A stretch of 64,000 nt of DNA from Chloropicon primus (GCA_023205875.1 CP060754.1:1116001-1180000); one strand, 5' to 3'; positions 49,342 through 59,432 are shown, numbered from the stretch's first letter. The notes: a model not told the origin generated them from the letters alone. Translations and numbers: made by a program.

Positions 49342-51072
49342 TTAGTTCCCTTTGCTTACTGCGAACTGGGTCAGGGTCGAGACCCCGAATCCGGTCGCTC
49401 CGCCGTTCTTCTCGTCCCAGACAGGTCCAGCCATGTCGATGTGAGCCCAGGAGGTGTTCTCAGGCACGAACTCCTTCAGGTACAATGCAGCAGTGATGCT
49501 GCCTCCCCACCTGATGCCCGTGTTCTTCATGTCCGCCACGGGGGACTTGAGCAACTCGAGGTAATCGTCCTCGAGGGGCATCCTCCACAGCTTCTCTCCG
49601 TGCACGGCGCCGCTGGAGCTCAACTCGTTCGCGAGCTCGTCCGTGTTGGCGTAGAGCCCTCCGATGTTCATGCCAAGGGCGACCATGCAGGCACCGGTGA
49701 GCGTGGCGATGTCGACGATGGTGGAGCAGCCCTGGTTTCCAGCGTAGATGATCGCGTCGCACAGCGTGAGCCTTCCCTCAGCGTCCGTGTTGTTCACCTC
49801 CACAGTCTTCCCGTTCGAAGCGGTGATGACGTCTCCAGGCCTCAAGCCGTGGCCGTTGATCATGTTCTCGCAAGCGGCCACGATGAAGTGGACCTCCACG
49901 TTCTTTGGCTTGATCCCACCGAGGGCCATTGCGCTACCCAAGACGGCTCCGGAGCCTCCCATGTCGAACTTCATCATCTCAATCATGCTTCCCGCACCGG
50001 CCTTGAGGTTGTACCCGCCGGAATCGAAAGTGACTCCCTTGCCCACGTAGCCTATCTTTGGGGAGCTCTCCGTGCTTCCGGGCCCCTTGTACTTCAGGTG
50101 GATGAACTGGGACTGGGTGTCGGCGGCCTGCCCGACGGCCAGGTAGCAGCCCATGCCCAAGTCCTCGCACTCCTTCCTGCCGAGGACCTTGAGCTCAAAC
50201 ACGTCCGGGAAGGTCTTGGCGATCAAGGCGGCGCAGTCCGCCAGGTGCTTTGGGGAAGCAACGTTTGGAGGGGCCTCCACGAGGTACCTCGCGGTCGTGA
50301 TTCCCTTGGCGAGGGCGACCGCGTCGGCGACCTTAGCGTCCAGATCGTCCACGGTCCCCAGGATCTCCACGCTCGTCAGCGTGCCCGTGCTCCCGCTCTT
50401 CTGCTTGGACTTGAACCTGGTGCTCTCGTAAGCCCCGAGAAGCAGCCCGTTGCACACATCTTGGATCGTCGGTGGAGTGGATCCAGGGACCAGGAGGCCA
50501 GCCGTCTTGAACTTGTTGCTCTTGCTCACAGACTTCATGGTCGACCCGAGGTTCTGCCACGCAGACTTTCCCCACTTCTTCTCCTTCTCCAGGTCCTCCT
50601 TGGTCCCGAGGCCGACGAGGCAGATGTTCTTCGCCGCGCTCGATCCGCACGTGTTGAACATCTTCGAGCTTCCCGGCTTGAGCTTGAACTCCTCGTCACC
50701 GAGAAGGTCCAGGACGGCGGCATGGACCGAGGGGCTGAAACCCTCGAGAGTAGGCACCTTCATCTTCTTAGCGTCCGCGTCGTACACGTCCTCCGTCAGA
50801 GCCACGAAGAGAACATCTCCCTTCCACGCCGTAGCCTCCGTCGCCACGCAAGACATCGCCGGTGGATCCGGCATGGAAAACAGGTCCACCGAAGCGAACT
50901 CGGCATTCACTCCCTTCGACACCACATTCCCAAGCGGACTCGCTGCAGCCATGGTCTTCGTCGCGCGTCTCGTCGTCGTCGTCGTCCTCGTCCTCGTCGT
51001 CGTCGTCGTCCACTGTCTCTTTTTGGTCAACCTGATCGAACTGAGTATGCTCGACCTCACTCTACTAATCAT
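49342..51072 (-). CDS. LAP: Leucine aminopeptidase, M17 family
   Basis: 576 residues from the ATG at 51070-51072; the frame is open further up without an ATG. The N-terminus (MISRVRSSILSSIRLTKKRQ, then Thr/Arg repeats) looks like a mitochondrial or plastid presequence; an internal ATG at 50952 (MAAASPLGN) could give a cytosolic form. The M17 catalytic domain has VGKGVTFDSGGYNLKAGAG (active-site Lys and first metal Asp), the signature NTDAEGRLTLCDA, and IATLTGACMVALG. It is a hexameric di-metal exopeptidase that removes N-terminal Leu and similar residues; plant homologs also act as Cys-Gly dipeptidases in glutathione turnover. Length fits plant LAP (about 570-580). Confidence 0.95.
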   Translation of the reverse strand: MISRVRSSILSSIRLTKKRQWTTTTTRTRTTTTTRRATKTMAAASPLGNVVSKGVNAEFASVDLFSMPDPPAMSCVATEATAWKGDVLFVALTEDVYDADAKKMKVPTLEGFSPSVHAAVLDLLGDEEFKLKPGSSKMFNTCGSSAAKNICLVGLGTKEDLEKEKKWGKSAWQNLGSTMKSVSKSNKFKTAGLLVPGSTPPTIQDVCNGLLLGAYESTRFKSKQKSGSTGTLTSVEILGTVDDLDAKVADAVALAKGITTARYLVEAPPNVASPKHLADCAALIAKTFPDVFELKVLGRKECEDLGMGCYLAVGQAADTQSQFIHLKYKGPGSTESSPKIGYVGKGVTFDSGGYNLKAGAGSMIEMMKFDMGGSGAVLGSAMALGGIKPKNVEVHFIVAACENMINGHGLRPGDVITASNGKTVEVNNTDAEGRLTLCDAIIYAGNQGCSTIVDIATLTGACMVALGMNIGGLYANTDELANELSSSGAVHGEKLWRMPLEDDYLELLKSPVADMKNTGIRWGGSITAALYLKEFVPENTSWAHIDMAGPVWDEKNGGATGFGVSTLTQFAVSKGN

Positions 51073-51703
51073 CGTTTGGCCTCTTCTCTCTCTCTCTCTC
51101 TCTCTAATCCTCTGTCCTCTCCCTCCTCTGGAGTTGCGGAAGAAGGGAATAGCACAGACTCGTGGACCAGAATCATCCTTTCTCAAAGGGAGGAAGGAAG
51201 CAGAACGGAGGGGGAAGGGGACGAGAGGGGGGGAGGAGGACCAAGGGAGAGTCACCATCCATCATCCATCATCCATCATCATGTCTCTTTCTCTCTTGGT
51301 TTTCCTCTTGGGATCGATTGATTCATGAAGAAGGACAGAGACGGTCCGTGTCCAGGACAGGACAGATGATGGACAGGACAGAGGGGAAGGGGACGAGAGG
51401 GGGGGAGGAGGACCAAGGGAGAGTCACCATCCATCATCCATCATCCATCATCATGTCTCTTTCTCTCTTGGTTTTCCTCTTGGGATCGATCGATTCATGA
51501 AGAAGGACAGAGACGGTCCGTGTCCAGGACAGGACAGAGGGGACAGAGCAAGGGAGGCCTTGGTGGACGGTGTGCGATGCCCTGGCGATTCTCACCTTGG
51601 CACGAGGCCGACGAAGGCTGAAGCAGAGAACATCGTATCAAAACCTCAGATTTGTGTGTTTATGACGTGCTCGAGGCAGGCCTCGCTCCTTCCACCACCT
51701 ATT
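51073..51703. other. Intergenic region with recent tandem duplication
   Basis: 631 bases between two minus-strand genes: the LAP promoter on the left, the roadblock gene's 3' end on the right. It contains a CT run (51084-51104), CATC repeats and the 155-base duplication listed next. No gene was seen. Confidence 0.55.
51211..51537. repeat. Near-perfect 155-base tandem duplication
   Basis: Copies at 51211-51365 and 51383-51537 (period 172). I see a single difference, GATTGATT versus GATCGATT. Each carries CATCCATCATCC repeats and a CTTTCTCTCTTGG tract. The low divergence implies a recent event, so copy number may differ between strains. Confidence 0.9.
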
Positions 51704-52228
51704 CTATTCTGTCTGCGCGGCGGGGTTCAGCTCCTGAATCGCTATCAGCGTGAAATCCTCGTGGGGCGAGATCATGATCTCGTTCTCCTTGGCTCTGATC
51801 CTCAGGAATTCGAGGTCGTTCTGCGGGTCAAGGTCCCTGACCAAGCTCCTCGCCATACCAGCCAAGTCGGGCATCAGCTCGGCATACTTCTCCGTCAACT
51901 CGGCCTGCACACAAGGCAGTTTTTCCGAAACAGGCACACAAACAGGTTTTCATTTCGTCAGCCAGTCAGTCCCTCCTCGACTCATCTCAAAGAGAATTCG
52001 TTTCGTCCCGTCCAATACTTACGTCCGCAGTCGTCCTGATGGGCTTCCCTTCCTTGTCTACAATTATGGTTCCCACGATGCCCTGCGACACACACAAGAG
52101 AGCGAGCGAGAGAGGAAAGGCTTTTTGGTTAGATTCTTGGGTCATTCACGAGTATTCTTCCACGATCATGCCAAGACACGTACCTTGTGACTATTGATAC
52201 GCTGCAACGTTGCTTCAACCTCAGACAT
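51704..52228 (-). CDS. DYNLRB1: Roadblock/LC7 dynein light chain
   Basis: Three exons: 52228-52184, 52082-52023 and 51904-51704, 101 residues, all phase 0 with GT-AG ends. The product follows human DYNLRB1 closely: [15 protein letters not shown], then [20 protein letters not shown], then [20 protein letters not shown] and [20 protein letters not shown]. It is a subunit of cytoplasmic (and IFT) dynein or of axonemal dynein, dimerising on intermediate chains. Land plants lack dynein, so its presence separates this organism from them. It links to TMEM107 and the other cytoskeletal genes in the window. Confidence 0.96.
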
Positions 52229-53185
52229 GGTGACTTGGGTTGTGTTATTGTCTAGAACTTTTGTCCAAACCAAAGCAAAGACAAAAAAAGGAGGAAAAAC
52301 ACAAAAGATATCCAAAGGTTCTGGTGTGGTCCGCTGGTCGTCTTCCGAGACCAGACACAAGACAAAGAGGTACCTCCGCTCCAGCGGTTGCTTACGTCTC
52401 TACCAGTGCGAGGGTCGTGTCGTCTTTGGCAACGCTCCCTTCTCTTCGCTGTGTTGACTCGACTCGACTTTCGAAGATTTTCAAGCTCTCGCAAATTTGA
52501 GACTAATTCATCCCTCCTCTCTTCTCTCTCTCTTCTCTCCAACCACGAGAGGAAAGGTGATGGCGATGGCGGTGAGGATGCTGGAGGTCTGGCCTTGGAT
52601 GGGTGGCGGGTCTCATGATCATGAGTCTGTCCTGGTCCCTGTGGTCGCCTCTCCCTGTCCTGTTACATCTCGATTTCAAGATCTTTTGGTAAAAGTTAAA
52701 GGTACTACCAACTTGGTATTGCACTGACACTGTTCCCCTTTCCTCCCCTCCGAGGTTTGGTCCGATCTTGGGTGGATGGTGGAATGGAAGGTGGCCACCA
52801 CCCAGCCCAAGGCCTGCTCCTCTCTCCCCTCTCTCCCCATCCTCTCCCCCCCTTCTCTCTGTTCTCCTCCCCAAGAGAGACCATCATCATCATCATCTTG
52901 GTCCTTTCATCCGCAGTTCCAAGATTAGATGCATTGACAGTGGAGTTGAAGGCCGGTTGCACCCCTTACCTTGGTGCTGCCAATCCAACGACGGGTCCGT
53001 GTCGGCACTCAGAGGACTTGGTCAGGCCTCTGTGAGACACCATCATCCATCGGCAAGTCTCCGCACGCTTGCACTCATTCCAGCCCGAGCACCGCAGCTC
53101 TCTTCTGTCACACAAGCATTGGGACAGCCTTTGAGGAGTTGGGCGTTGTGTCGTGGTGGCAAGGAGAAGGCAGGGGGTTGAGGCC
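52229..53185. promoter_or_regulatory. Divergent intergenic region, roadblock and MRS2
   Basis: 957 bases, the longest gap here. Purine-rich and CT tracts (52510-52550, 52826-52870) and ATC repeats (52883-52898) were seen. A short palindrome TCATGATCATGA lies at about 52613-52624. No protein, tRNA or snoRNA pattern was convincing, but a small ncRNA or a 5' exon of MRS2 could be hidden. Confidence 0.4.
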
Positions 53186-54556
53186 ATGAAGGGGACCACG
53201 TATCAAAAGCCCAGGTCGAGCTTCACCAACTTGTATAGTCTATCGAACCTTTCGGAGAACATGGGGCAAGGTCCTTTGAAGGCAAGTGTTGTTGAACTGG
53301 ACAGGAAACAAACACCAGTACATTGGACTGGCTGAGACTAACGCACCGAGCTCCTTTCGTCTGCCACCGTTCCGCAGGCTTCCAATGGCATGCCGAAGAA
53401 GACGGTCACGGGTCGGTACCATGTCCAATGCGTGGACTGCAAAGGGTGCATCAACGAGAGAGTGCTGGACAGGCATCACTTGCGGCAAGTTTTGAAAATA
53501 GCAGCCAGGGACTTGAGGATCTTGGAGCCAGGCCTGGCGACAACTTTTCCTGCCGCTGTCCTGGATCGAGACAAGGCCCTCTTGGTGAACCTGGAGGAGC
53601 TAAAGGTCATCGTCACGGACCAAGAGGTGTACATCTTCAATCATGAGACTTTGAGGGCGAAGACCATGATCGAGCAGCTCAGGAAGAAGCTGCAGGGCAC
53701 GGATGGGGCTGGGCAAGCCGCCAGGAGGAGGTCCAAGATCTTGGCCTCGGATCAGCACGCGGGCACGGAAAACTTGTCACACTCGGGCGGGGATTCTTTC
53801 GATGACACCCAGGACATCTTGGTGCCTTTCGAGGTGAAGGTCTTGGACGTCCTCTTTGAGAACTATTGCTCGTACTTGGAGAGCATGTGGATATCCCTCG
53901 AGAGCGCTGCCCTTCCGGCGATGGACTCGCTGACCAGGAAGGTCACAAGCTCAGGCCTGGAGAGGGTGAGGCGGGTGAAGAACCACATGACTCGCCTGAC
54001 TTCCAAGGTGGAGGACTTCAAGGACGTGCTCCAGCACTACTTGGACGACGACAAGGATATGTTCGATCTGATCATCTCGAGGAAGGGCGGGCTGCTGGGG
54101 CCGGGCACGGCGAGCAAGCTCACGCCCCACTCCGAAATCATGGTCCGAACCCCCCTGGAGAGGAAGCACAGCGAGGCTTTTGTGTACGACGACGACGAGG
54201 ACTTTCAGGAGTGCGAGATGCTTTTCGAGAGTTACTTCATTCTGGCGGACAACTTGTTCGACAAGCTGAGCGACCTCAGCGAGTACATCGACGACACGGA
54301 GGATCTCATCAACATCGAGCTGGACCACCACCGCAACCAGCTGATTCAGCTCGAGCTGGTGCTCACGACCGCGACCTTCTCCATCGCTCTGATCGGCGTC
54401 GTCAGCGGGATCTTCGGCATGAACATCAGGAACGAGTCTGAGAGCAGTCACACGACCTTCCTTATGGTCACGGTGATCTCCTGCCTTGGCAGCGTTCTCC
54501 TCTTCTTCGCCATCATGTTGTTCTGCAGGCACAAGAAGCTGCTGTTCTTCTCCTAA
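53186..54556 (+). CDS. MRS2: MRS2/MGT-type magnesium transporter (CorA family)
   Basis: Two exons: 53186-53281 and 53378-54556, 424 residues. The intron is of the GC-AG type (AAG|GCAAGT .. CCGCAG). Exon 2 begins ASNGMPKKTVTGRYHVQCVD. The MRS2 block AARDLRILEPGLATTFPAAV, then ALLVNLEELKVIVTDQEVYI, is clear. The C-terminal helix SELS..IDDTEDLINIELDH precedes two membrane segments (TTATFSIALIGVVSGIFGMN and FLMVTVISCLGSVLLFFAIM), with the GMN selectivity motif at 54417-54425. It forms a pentameric Mg2+ channel of mitochondria, plastids or the vacuole; the exon 1 peptide is not a clear presequence. An insertion of ~60 residues lies between the N-domain and the long helix. Confidence 0.92.
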
Positions 54557-54830
54557 AACCTGAAACACACACACACACACACACATTACTTCATGTACAA
54601 TATTATGAATAAACTACTATTTTAAAGATCCCTCTCCCTCTGCATCTCCCATCGAGCAGGGAAGGAAGGAAGGAAAGTCTTCCAGGCCTCTTGATCCGGT
54701 TCCATCACACCTCCACCCTCTCAATCACTGCCATTGATCTCATTGATCCTTCTCCCTCCCTCTCTCTTCTCTTTCCTCATCCTCTCTCTCATCTCCTTCG
54801 CTCTGAGCCACAAGCTCGGAGGAGAGGAAG
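54557..54830. repeat. CA microsatellite and GPX promoter
   Basis: A CA run at 54562-54585 follows the MRS2 stop by a few bases. The rest of the gap is a CT-rich promoter/leader for the next gene. Confidence 0.6.
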
Positions 54831-55517
54831 ATGGCGTTGTTGGTCTGGCAGAGCGGAGCGAAGTGCACCATGCAGAGGGCGGCAGGAGCAGTTCAATCGA
54901 CAAGGAGTCGCGTCGGGAGGGCTTCCCCTTCGCGCGTTCGTGTCGTCATGAGGGGGACCTTCGGAAGGGCCTCGTCGCGCGTACGAGTCGTCACGAGGGC
55001 CCTCTTCGGAGGAGGGGGAGGGAGTGCTCAGACGACGATACCAGCTCTCGAGGAAATCAGGCTCAAGGATATCGACAACAAGCCCATCCGGGCGGCCACG
55101 TACGTCGGGAAGGTACTCCTCGTCACCAACGTCGCCAGCAACTGTGGGTTCACGGCATCGAACTACAAGGACCTCGTTGAGCTTTACGACAGGTTCAAGG
55201 GCAAGGACTTTGAGATTCTTGCTTTTCCCTGCAACCAGTTTGGTGGTCAGGAGCCTGGATCCAACCAGCAGATCAAGGAGTTCACCAAGAGGTATGGCGT
55301 GGAGTTTCCCGTCACGGAGAAGGTCGAAGTGAACGGCCCAAACACTCATCCTTTCTTCACGTACTTGAAGGAGAAGGGTCCGCGTAGCTTCCTTGGGAAC
55401 GACGCCAAGTGGAACTTCGAGAAGTTCCTCGTCGATAAGAAGGGGAATGTCGTGAAGCGTTACTTCAGCACCACGTCGCCCCTGGACATCGCGAAAGACA
55501 TAGAAGCCATCCTCTGA
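54831..55517 (+). CDS. GPX: Glutathione-peroxidase-like protein, organellar
   Basis: 228 residues, single exon, ATG at 54831. The first ~65 residues are an Arg/Ser-rich targeting peptide that contains a 15-residue repeat (RVRVVMRGTFG / RVRVVTRALFG). The mature part has VTNVASNCGFTASNYKDLVE with the peroxidatic Cys, LAFPCNQFGGQEPGSN and KWNFEKFLVDKKGNVVKRYF with the active-site Trp/Asn. It reduces lipid and other peroxides, in algae usually with thioredoxin. The resolving Cys that plant enzymes have in the helix after GQEPG (pattern CTRF) reads Thr here (FTKRYGVEFPV), so the recycling route may differ. Convergent with the LYR gene. Confidence 0.92.
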   Translation: MALLVWQSGAKCTMQRAAGAVQSTRSRVGRASPSRVRVVMRGTFGRASSRVRVVTRALFGGGGGSAQTTIPALEEIRLKDIDNKPIRAATYVGKVLLVTNVASNCGFTASNYKDLVELYDRFKGKDFEILAFPCNQFGGQEPGSNQQIKEFTKRYGVEFPVTEKVEVNGPNTHPFFTYLKEKGPRSFLGNDAKWNFEKFLVDKKGNVVKRYFSTTSPLDIAKDIEAIL

Positions 55518-55817
55518 TGACGCTGCTACTCTTGTACAAGATCTTGTAGGCAAAGGAAGTTTTCGTTTGGCCCCTGCCTGCCCCCATGTAATCAAGTTTT
55601 ACCAAGCCTTTTCACAAGAAGCAGCAAGGCGTCCAATAGCGCGTGATGGAGCCTGCCCCACTCGCAACGACCACAAGGGGATGAGAGGGAAGCCTGACAG
55701 AGAGCGCGCGACCGGACGCCAGCGGTGACAGAAGGCAACAAGCCGCTGTAGGCCGTTAGGATTACAAAGTACAATGAACTGCGGCCACAGTTCTCCGTGC
55801 GGCTCGCTTAAACGAAT
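55518..55817. other. Convergent 3' region between GPX and LYR gene
   Basis: 300 bases that should hold both 3' UTRs. No ORF, hairpin or RNA gene was recognised. Confidence 0.4.
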
Positions 55818-56259
55818 TCACTTCATGAGGACGGAGGGGTGCTTTGGCGCGTAGATGCCATACACCAGAGAGGTCCGCTCGATCATGGCAATGCTCTTCT
55901 CCCCCTCGGTGATGATCTTCTTCAGCTTTGTCCCGTCCGTCTCGTTGGCGTGCTTGCGGAACTCCTCCCTCCCGCGACGCTTGAGGAACCTGCGCGACGA
56001 CCACACGCGGAAGCAACAAAGGCGCGCGATCCCCTTCGTCAGTCGCTGCTGGAGATGAAGCCAGACAGTCGTCGTCGTCGTCGAGCCAAGGGAAGGAACG
56101 ACGTCGGCGACGCAACGAGGCGAGGCGCAAGGGAGGAAGGGAGGAAGGAAGGGACGGATGTTCGTTCTGGACTTACTCTCTGACATTGACGTCTGGGAAC
56201 TTCTGCGCCGCGCGCATGTACTGCCGGAACAAGTGACCCACCTGCGTCGACGACGCCAT
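55818..56259 (-). CDS. LYR-motif protein, ISD11/LYRM4-like
   Basis: Two exons: 56259-56177 and 55989-55818, 84 residues; the junction reads NVRE joined to FLKRRGREEF. The LYR-like motif is HLFRQYMRAAQKF (Phe in place of the usual Tyr) followed by a second basic patch. The rest, KLKKIITEGEKSIAMIERTS, then LVYGIYAPKHPSVLM, resembles the C-terminus of ISD11. LYR proteins bind acyl-ACP and stabilise partners; ISD11 stabilises the Nfs1 desulfurase for Fe-S cluster assembly in mitochondria. Length fits (about 85-95). Other LYR proteins are possible, so the symbol is left blank. Followed in the same direction by TTC5 upstream. Confidence 0.8.
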
Positions 56260-56400
56260 GGCTTTGCTTTTTGGGGGCCAGATGGCCAGAGAGAGCCAAG
56301 AGCAAGATCAGGGATGTGGAAGGAGAGAGAGAGATCAGGGGATGGAGGAGTTCAATGGCGTCTCAGTGCATTGCATTGCAATACAATTGACATGACAAAT

Positions 56401-57816
56401 TTAGGATGTGGTTGCGATGACCCTGACGTTGGAGCCCTTGTCATCCGAGTTGCGGCTCTCGCTGACCACGGGCTTTCCGTCCACGAGGAGGCTGGAGACC
56501 TTGTTGACGCGAATGGAAGGGAAGGCGTAAGTCTTGTTCTGCCAGGTGACGTTGACGTTGTTCAGCGAGGGGCCGCAGATCTGCAGGGTCTTTGACTTGG
56601 AGTGCCTCAGGGGCATCTCGCTCTCCTCCAAGCCGTAGATTGTGAGGGCGAAGAAGCTGCCTTGGGAGTCCATGCAGATGTACATGAGGGGAACCTGGCT
56701 CTTGACCGGGACCGTGCAGATCAGGCTGCAGGTCAGTGCAACGCCGCTGGGGTTCTCCCCAAAGCTCAGGGAGCGCAGGGGGAGGGTCCTCAGCAGGTTC
56801 TTCCCCGGATCGCGATTCCGCCTCTTTTCCAGGGCCCCGATGTCCTCCTGGATCTTGGCTATCCTCTTTGCCTTCACCCCGCACTTTGTGTTGACAAGAA
56901 TGGTGAGCTGCGAGAGCTTGTGAACGATCTCGTTAATCTCTTCGCCGGCGTTCAGCTCGGGCTCGACCCTGTCGCAGTAATCAAAGGCATCCAGGGCGTC
57001 CGTGTGCCTCTCAAGGTACTTGGACACGACACCGTAATTGAACTTCAAGTCCGCGTTGAAGTTCTCGCTCTCGTGGACCTTCATCGCGTGCTTGTAGGTC
57101 TTCAGGGACTTGTTGATCAGCTCGTCCCTCTCTCCCGTGGCCGTGGAGAAAGCCAAGACGAGGTAAGCGTTCCCGAGGATGAACCAGCTGTGGCTGTCCT
57201 GCACGTCCAGGGACACCGCAGCCTTGGCGTTCGATAGACTCTCCTCGATCATCTTCTTGCTCTCCTCGTGCTTTTCCCCCTTGGCCAGCTGCCTCTGGAG
57301 CATGGAAAGGTCCTGGTACGCCTTCTTGTCCCTGCTGTTCTCGAGGCTCTTCTGGTAGCACAGCTGGGCGCTCTGAAGGTCTCCCTTCTTCCACAGAGCC
57401 TTGGCCACCCCGTTCCAGCACTGGCGGTTGTCCGGGTCAAGCTTCACCGCTTCCACAAAAGCGTCTTCCAACACGTCGTTGTTTCCCTCGTTCAGGTACT
57501 CTATCAGAAGCGCCTTCGCGGCCGCTTTCCTCGCCCTGATCTGTATGGGGAGCTCCATCCGCGTGATCGTTTCGACCTTCGAGAGCAAAGTCCTCGCTTC
57601 CCTCATCTTCGACTCGTCCCTGTTCTCCTTCTCGTTCTCCCAAGAGCTTGCGGACTCGTTGCTTGTCATGCTCTCGAGAAACCGCTCCACATCCCTCAGG
57701 CTCTCCGTCTCCGGGTAAAGCTTCTCGTTCAGCTCCTGCATGGCCTCACTCGTCCACCCCTCGTCATCCTCCGACTCGTCCGCCCACCTCCGCTCCAGGC
57801 AAATGTTCACCACCAT
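56401..57816 (-). CDS. TTC5: Tetratricopeptide repeat protein 5 (TTC5)
   Basis: 471 residues, intronless, ATG at 57814-57816. TPRs run from about residue 90 to 290: NRQCWNGVAKALWKKGDLQS, SHSWFILGNAYLVLAF and LKFNYGVVSKYLERHTDALD are visible. The C-terminal ~140 residues are the OB fold of TTC5 (LICTVPVKSQVPLMYICMDS, KTLQICGPSLNNVNVTWQNK). In animals TTC5 binds nascent tubulin at the ribosome and triggers tubulin mRNA decay, and it also acts with p300. A tubulin-control role would suit this window's cytoskeletal genes. Length matches human TTC5 (440). Divergent from COQ4. Confidence 0.88.
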   Translation of the reverse strand: MVVNICLERRWADESEDDEGWTSEAMQELNEKLYPETESLRDVERFLESMTSNESASSWENEKENRDESKMREARTLLSKVETITRMELPIQIRARKAAAKALLIEYLNEGNNDVLEDAFVEAVKLDPDNRQCWNGVAKALWKKGDLQSAQLCYQKSLENSRDKKAYQDLSMLQRQLAKGEKHEESKKMIEESLSNAKAAVSLDVQDSHSWFILGNAYLVLAFSTATGERDELINKSLKTYKHAMKVHESENFNADLKFNYGVVSKYLERHTDALDAFDYCDRVEPELNAGEEINEIVHKLSQLTILVNTKCGVKAKRIAKIQEDIGALEKRRNRDPGKNLLRTLPLRSLSFGENPSGVALTCSLICTVPVKSQVPLMYICMDSQGSFFALTIYGLEESEMPLRHSKSKTLQICGPSLNNVNVTWQNKTYAFPSIRVNKVSSLLVDGKPVVSESRNSDDKGSNVRVIATTS

Positions 57817-58380
57817 GCTGCTGTCCTTTCCTCTCCCTCCTTCCAGTAGCCACAGCAGCAGCTCTCCCTCCTCCTCTTCCGTCTGGTCCCTTCACAGAAC
57901 TGTCCAAGGCCCAGCCTTTGTCCCTCTCCCCTCCTCTCCCCTCCTCTCGCTGGCCAAGGCAAAGATGAGATGACTCGAAAGCGTCAGGCCACTGCAACTG
58001 CATCACCTCTACGCCAGGTCTCGCGGCATGAGAGGTGTCGAACGAAAGATAAAAGCACAACGATTCGAGTTGCGCTCTCCTCGTTCTCGCCCCCTCCCCT
58101 CACGCGTCGTCCTCCTCGATCGAAACTCACCTTCTCTTCCGCTCGCTCCTCTTCCTCCGGCCTGTCTCTTGAGAGTTTTGAAAAAGCCAAAGAGGAGGAG
58201 AGGGAGCGAGAGAGATCGGGAGTCGACCTCGTTCGTGGCCAAGTGGACGGCGGAGAGGGGAGAGGGTGGGAGGGAGGAGTCAATTAACGAAACTTCAACT
58301 CCATCACTTTCGAAAGAAACCTTTTTCGTCCAAAACGGGCGTCATTCAACCAGGGAGACAGACGGAGCAAGGAATGGGAG
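57817..58380. promoter_or_regulatory. Divergent promoter, TTC5 and COQ4
   Basis: 564 bases. CT-rich and CTCC tracts occupy the left side (57850-57960). CACTTTCGAAAGAAAC (about 58303-58318) lies ~65 bases before the COQ4 ATG and resembles the upstream motif. Confidence 0.5.
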
Positions 58381-59312
58381 ATGAGAGGGACCAAGCTTTA
58401 CTCGGGCCATGTCCCTCTCAATGGGGTGCAGAAGGCGGCCCTGGCGATGGGTTCGGCCTTGTTCGGCGTGATGAGGTGAGTGAGTGAGTGAGGTACCTCA
58501 CAGGAAAGAGTGAGGCGTCTTCAACCCTCCACCTTTCGCTTTTGGAATCCAAAATCAAACCCAAACCTCTTGGCTGATGATGAATGAGAGACCACGCCAC
58601 GCCATGCCATGCCATGCCATGCCAAGCTGTACTGACAAAGTTTTTTGTTCCCTTGTCGGATGATTGCTGACTCCATTGGCCGTGTTCGTGATGCAGTCCC
58701 CAGCGGGCTGATTTGGTTGCAGCGCTTGGGGAAACGACCGGGGAGTCTGCACTTGAAAGGAACAGGGAAAAGATGCTGGTGACAAAGGAGGGAAGGTCGA
58801 TCATGAACCACAGGCCGAGGATAAGGGAGGAGACCCTGATGGAGCTGAAGGTTCTGCCAGAGACCACGTTTGGTGGCTCGTATTGGAAATTCATGAGCAA
58901 GAGGGGCTTCTCTCCCGATGAGCGACCGCCCGTTCGCTTCGTGGACGACGAGGAGCTCGCGTACGTGGCGACTCGATACAGGGAAGTCCACGACTTCTGG
59001 CACGTTATTTTTGACTGCCCGACCACGATACTGGGGGAGCTGGCTCTGAAGACCTTGGAGTATCAGCAGACGGGGCTGCCCATGTGCGCCCTGTCCGTCG
59101 CCGGGGGCCAGTTCAGGCTCAACCACGCGGACCGGCGGATACTTTTCGCGCACTACCTGCCTTGGGCCCTGAGAACGGGAAGCCGGTGCAAGCACCTGCT
59201 TTCGATCGAGTACGAAAAGTATTTCGACAAGGATTTGGAGGAGTGCAGAAAGGAGTGGAGCGTGGAGACTTGCCCGAAGAAGAGAGACTTGTTGGCCCCG
59301 GCGCTCCCTTGA
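58381..59312 (+). CDS. COQ4: Ubiquinone biosynthesis protein COQ4
   Basis: Two exons: 58381-58475 and 58697-59312, 236 residues. Exon 1 (KLYSGHVPLNGVQKAALAMG) joins exon 2 through VMSPQRADLVAALGETTG. The COQ4 zinc motif YREVHDFWHVIFDCPTTILG with a downstream Glu is intact, and the helices LALKTLEYQQTGLPMCALSV, then DRRILFAHYLPWALRTG, follow the family. COQ4 organises the ubiquinone-synthesis complex on the mitochondrial inner membrane and was shown to act in the C1 decarboxylation-hydroxylation step. Length fits (230-265). The intron (58476-58696) contains CCATG pentamers. Its 3' end faces a plastid Cys-motif gene. Confidence 0.95.
58476..58696 (+). repeat. COQ4 intron with CCATG repeats
   Basis: Runs of GCCATG/GCCACGCC units at about 58590-58625. 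The intron starts GTGAGTGAGTGAGTGAG, with GTGA repeated at the donor. Confidence 0.8.
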
Positions 59313-59432
59313 CGACGACCGAAAGTGAAGTAAACCTTGTATACTTGAGAGAGATTGTAGCTTTTACGTTGCTGTGTTCGGCAAAGCTCGCGCAGGACCG
59401 CGACTGGCCTCGCATGCGCCACGTCCTTTGCC

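Noticed and set aside
49441-51321. 626-residue plus-strand frame over LAP
   Set aside because: Antisense shadow of the M17 gene; no recognisable domain.
51211-51537. Transposable element
   Set aside because: The repeat is a local tandem duplication with no terminal inverted repeats, target duplications or coding potential.
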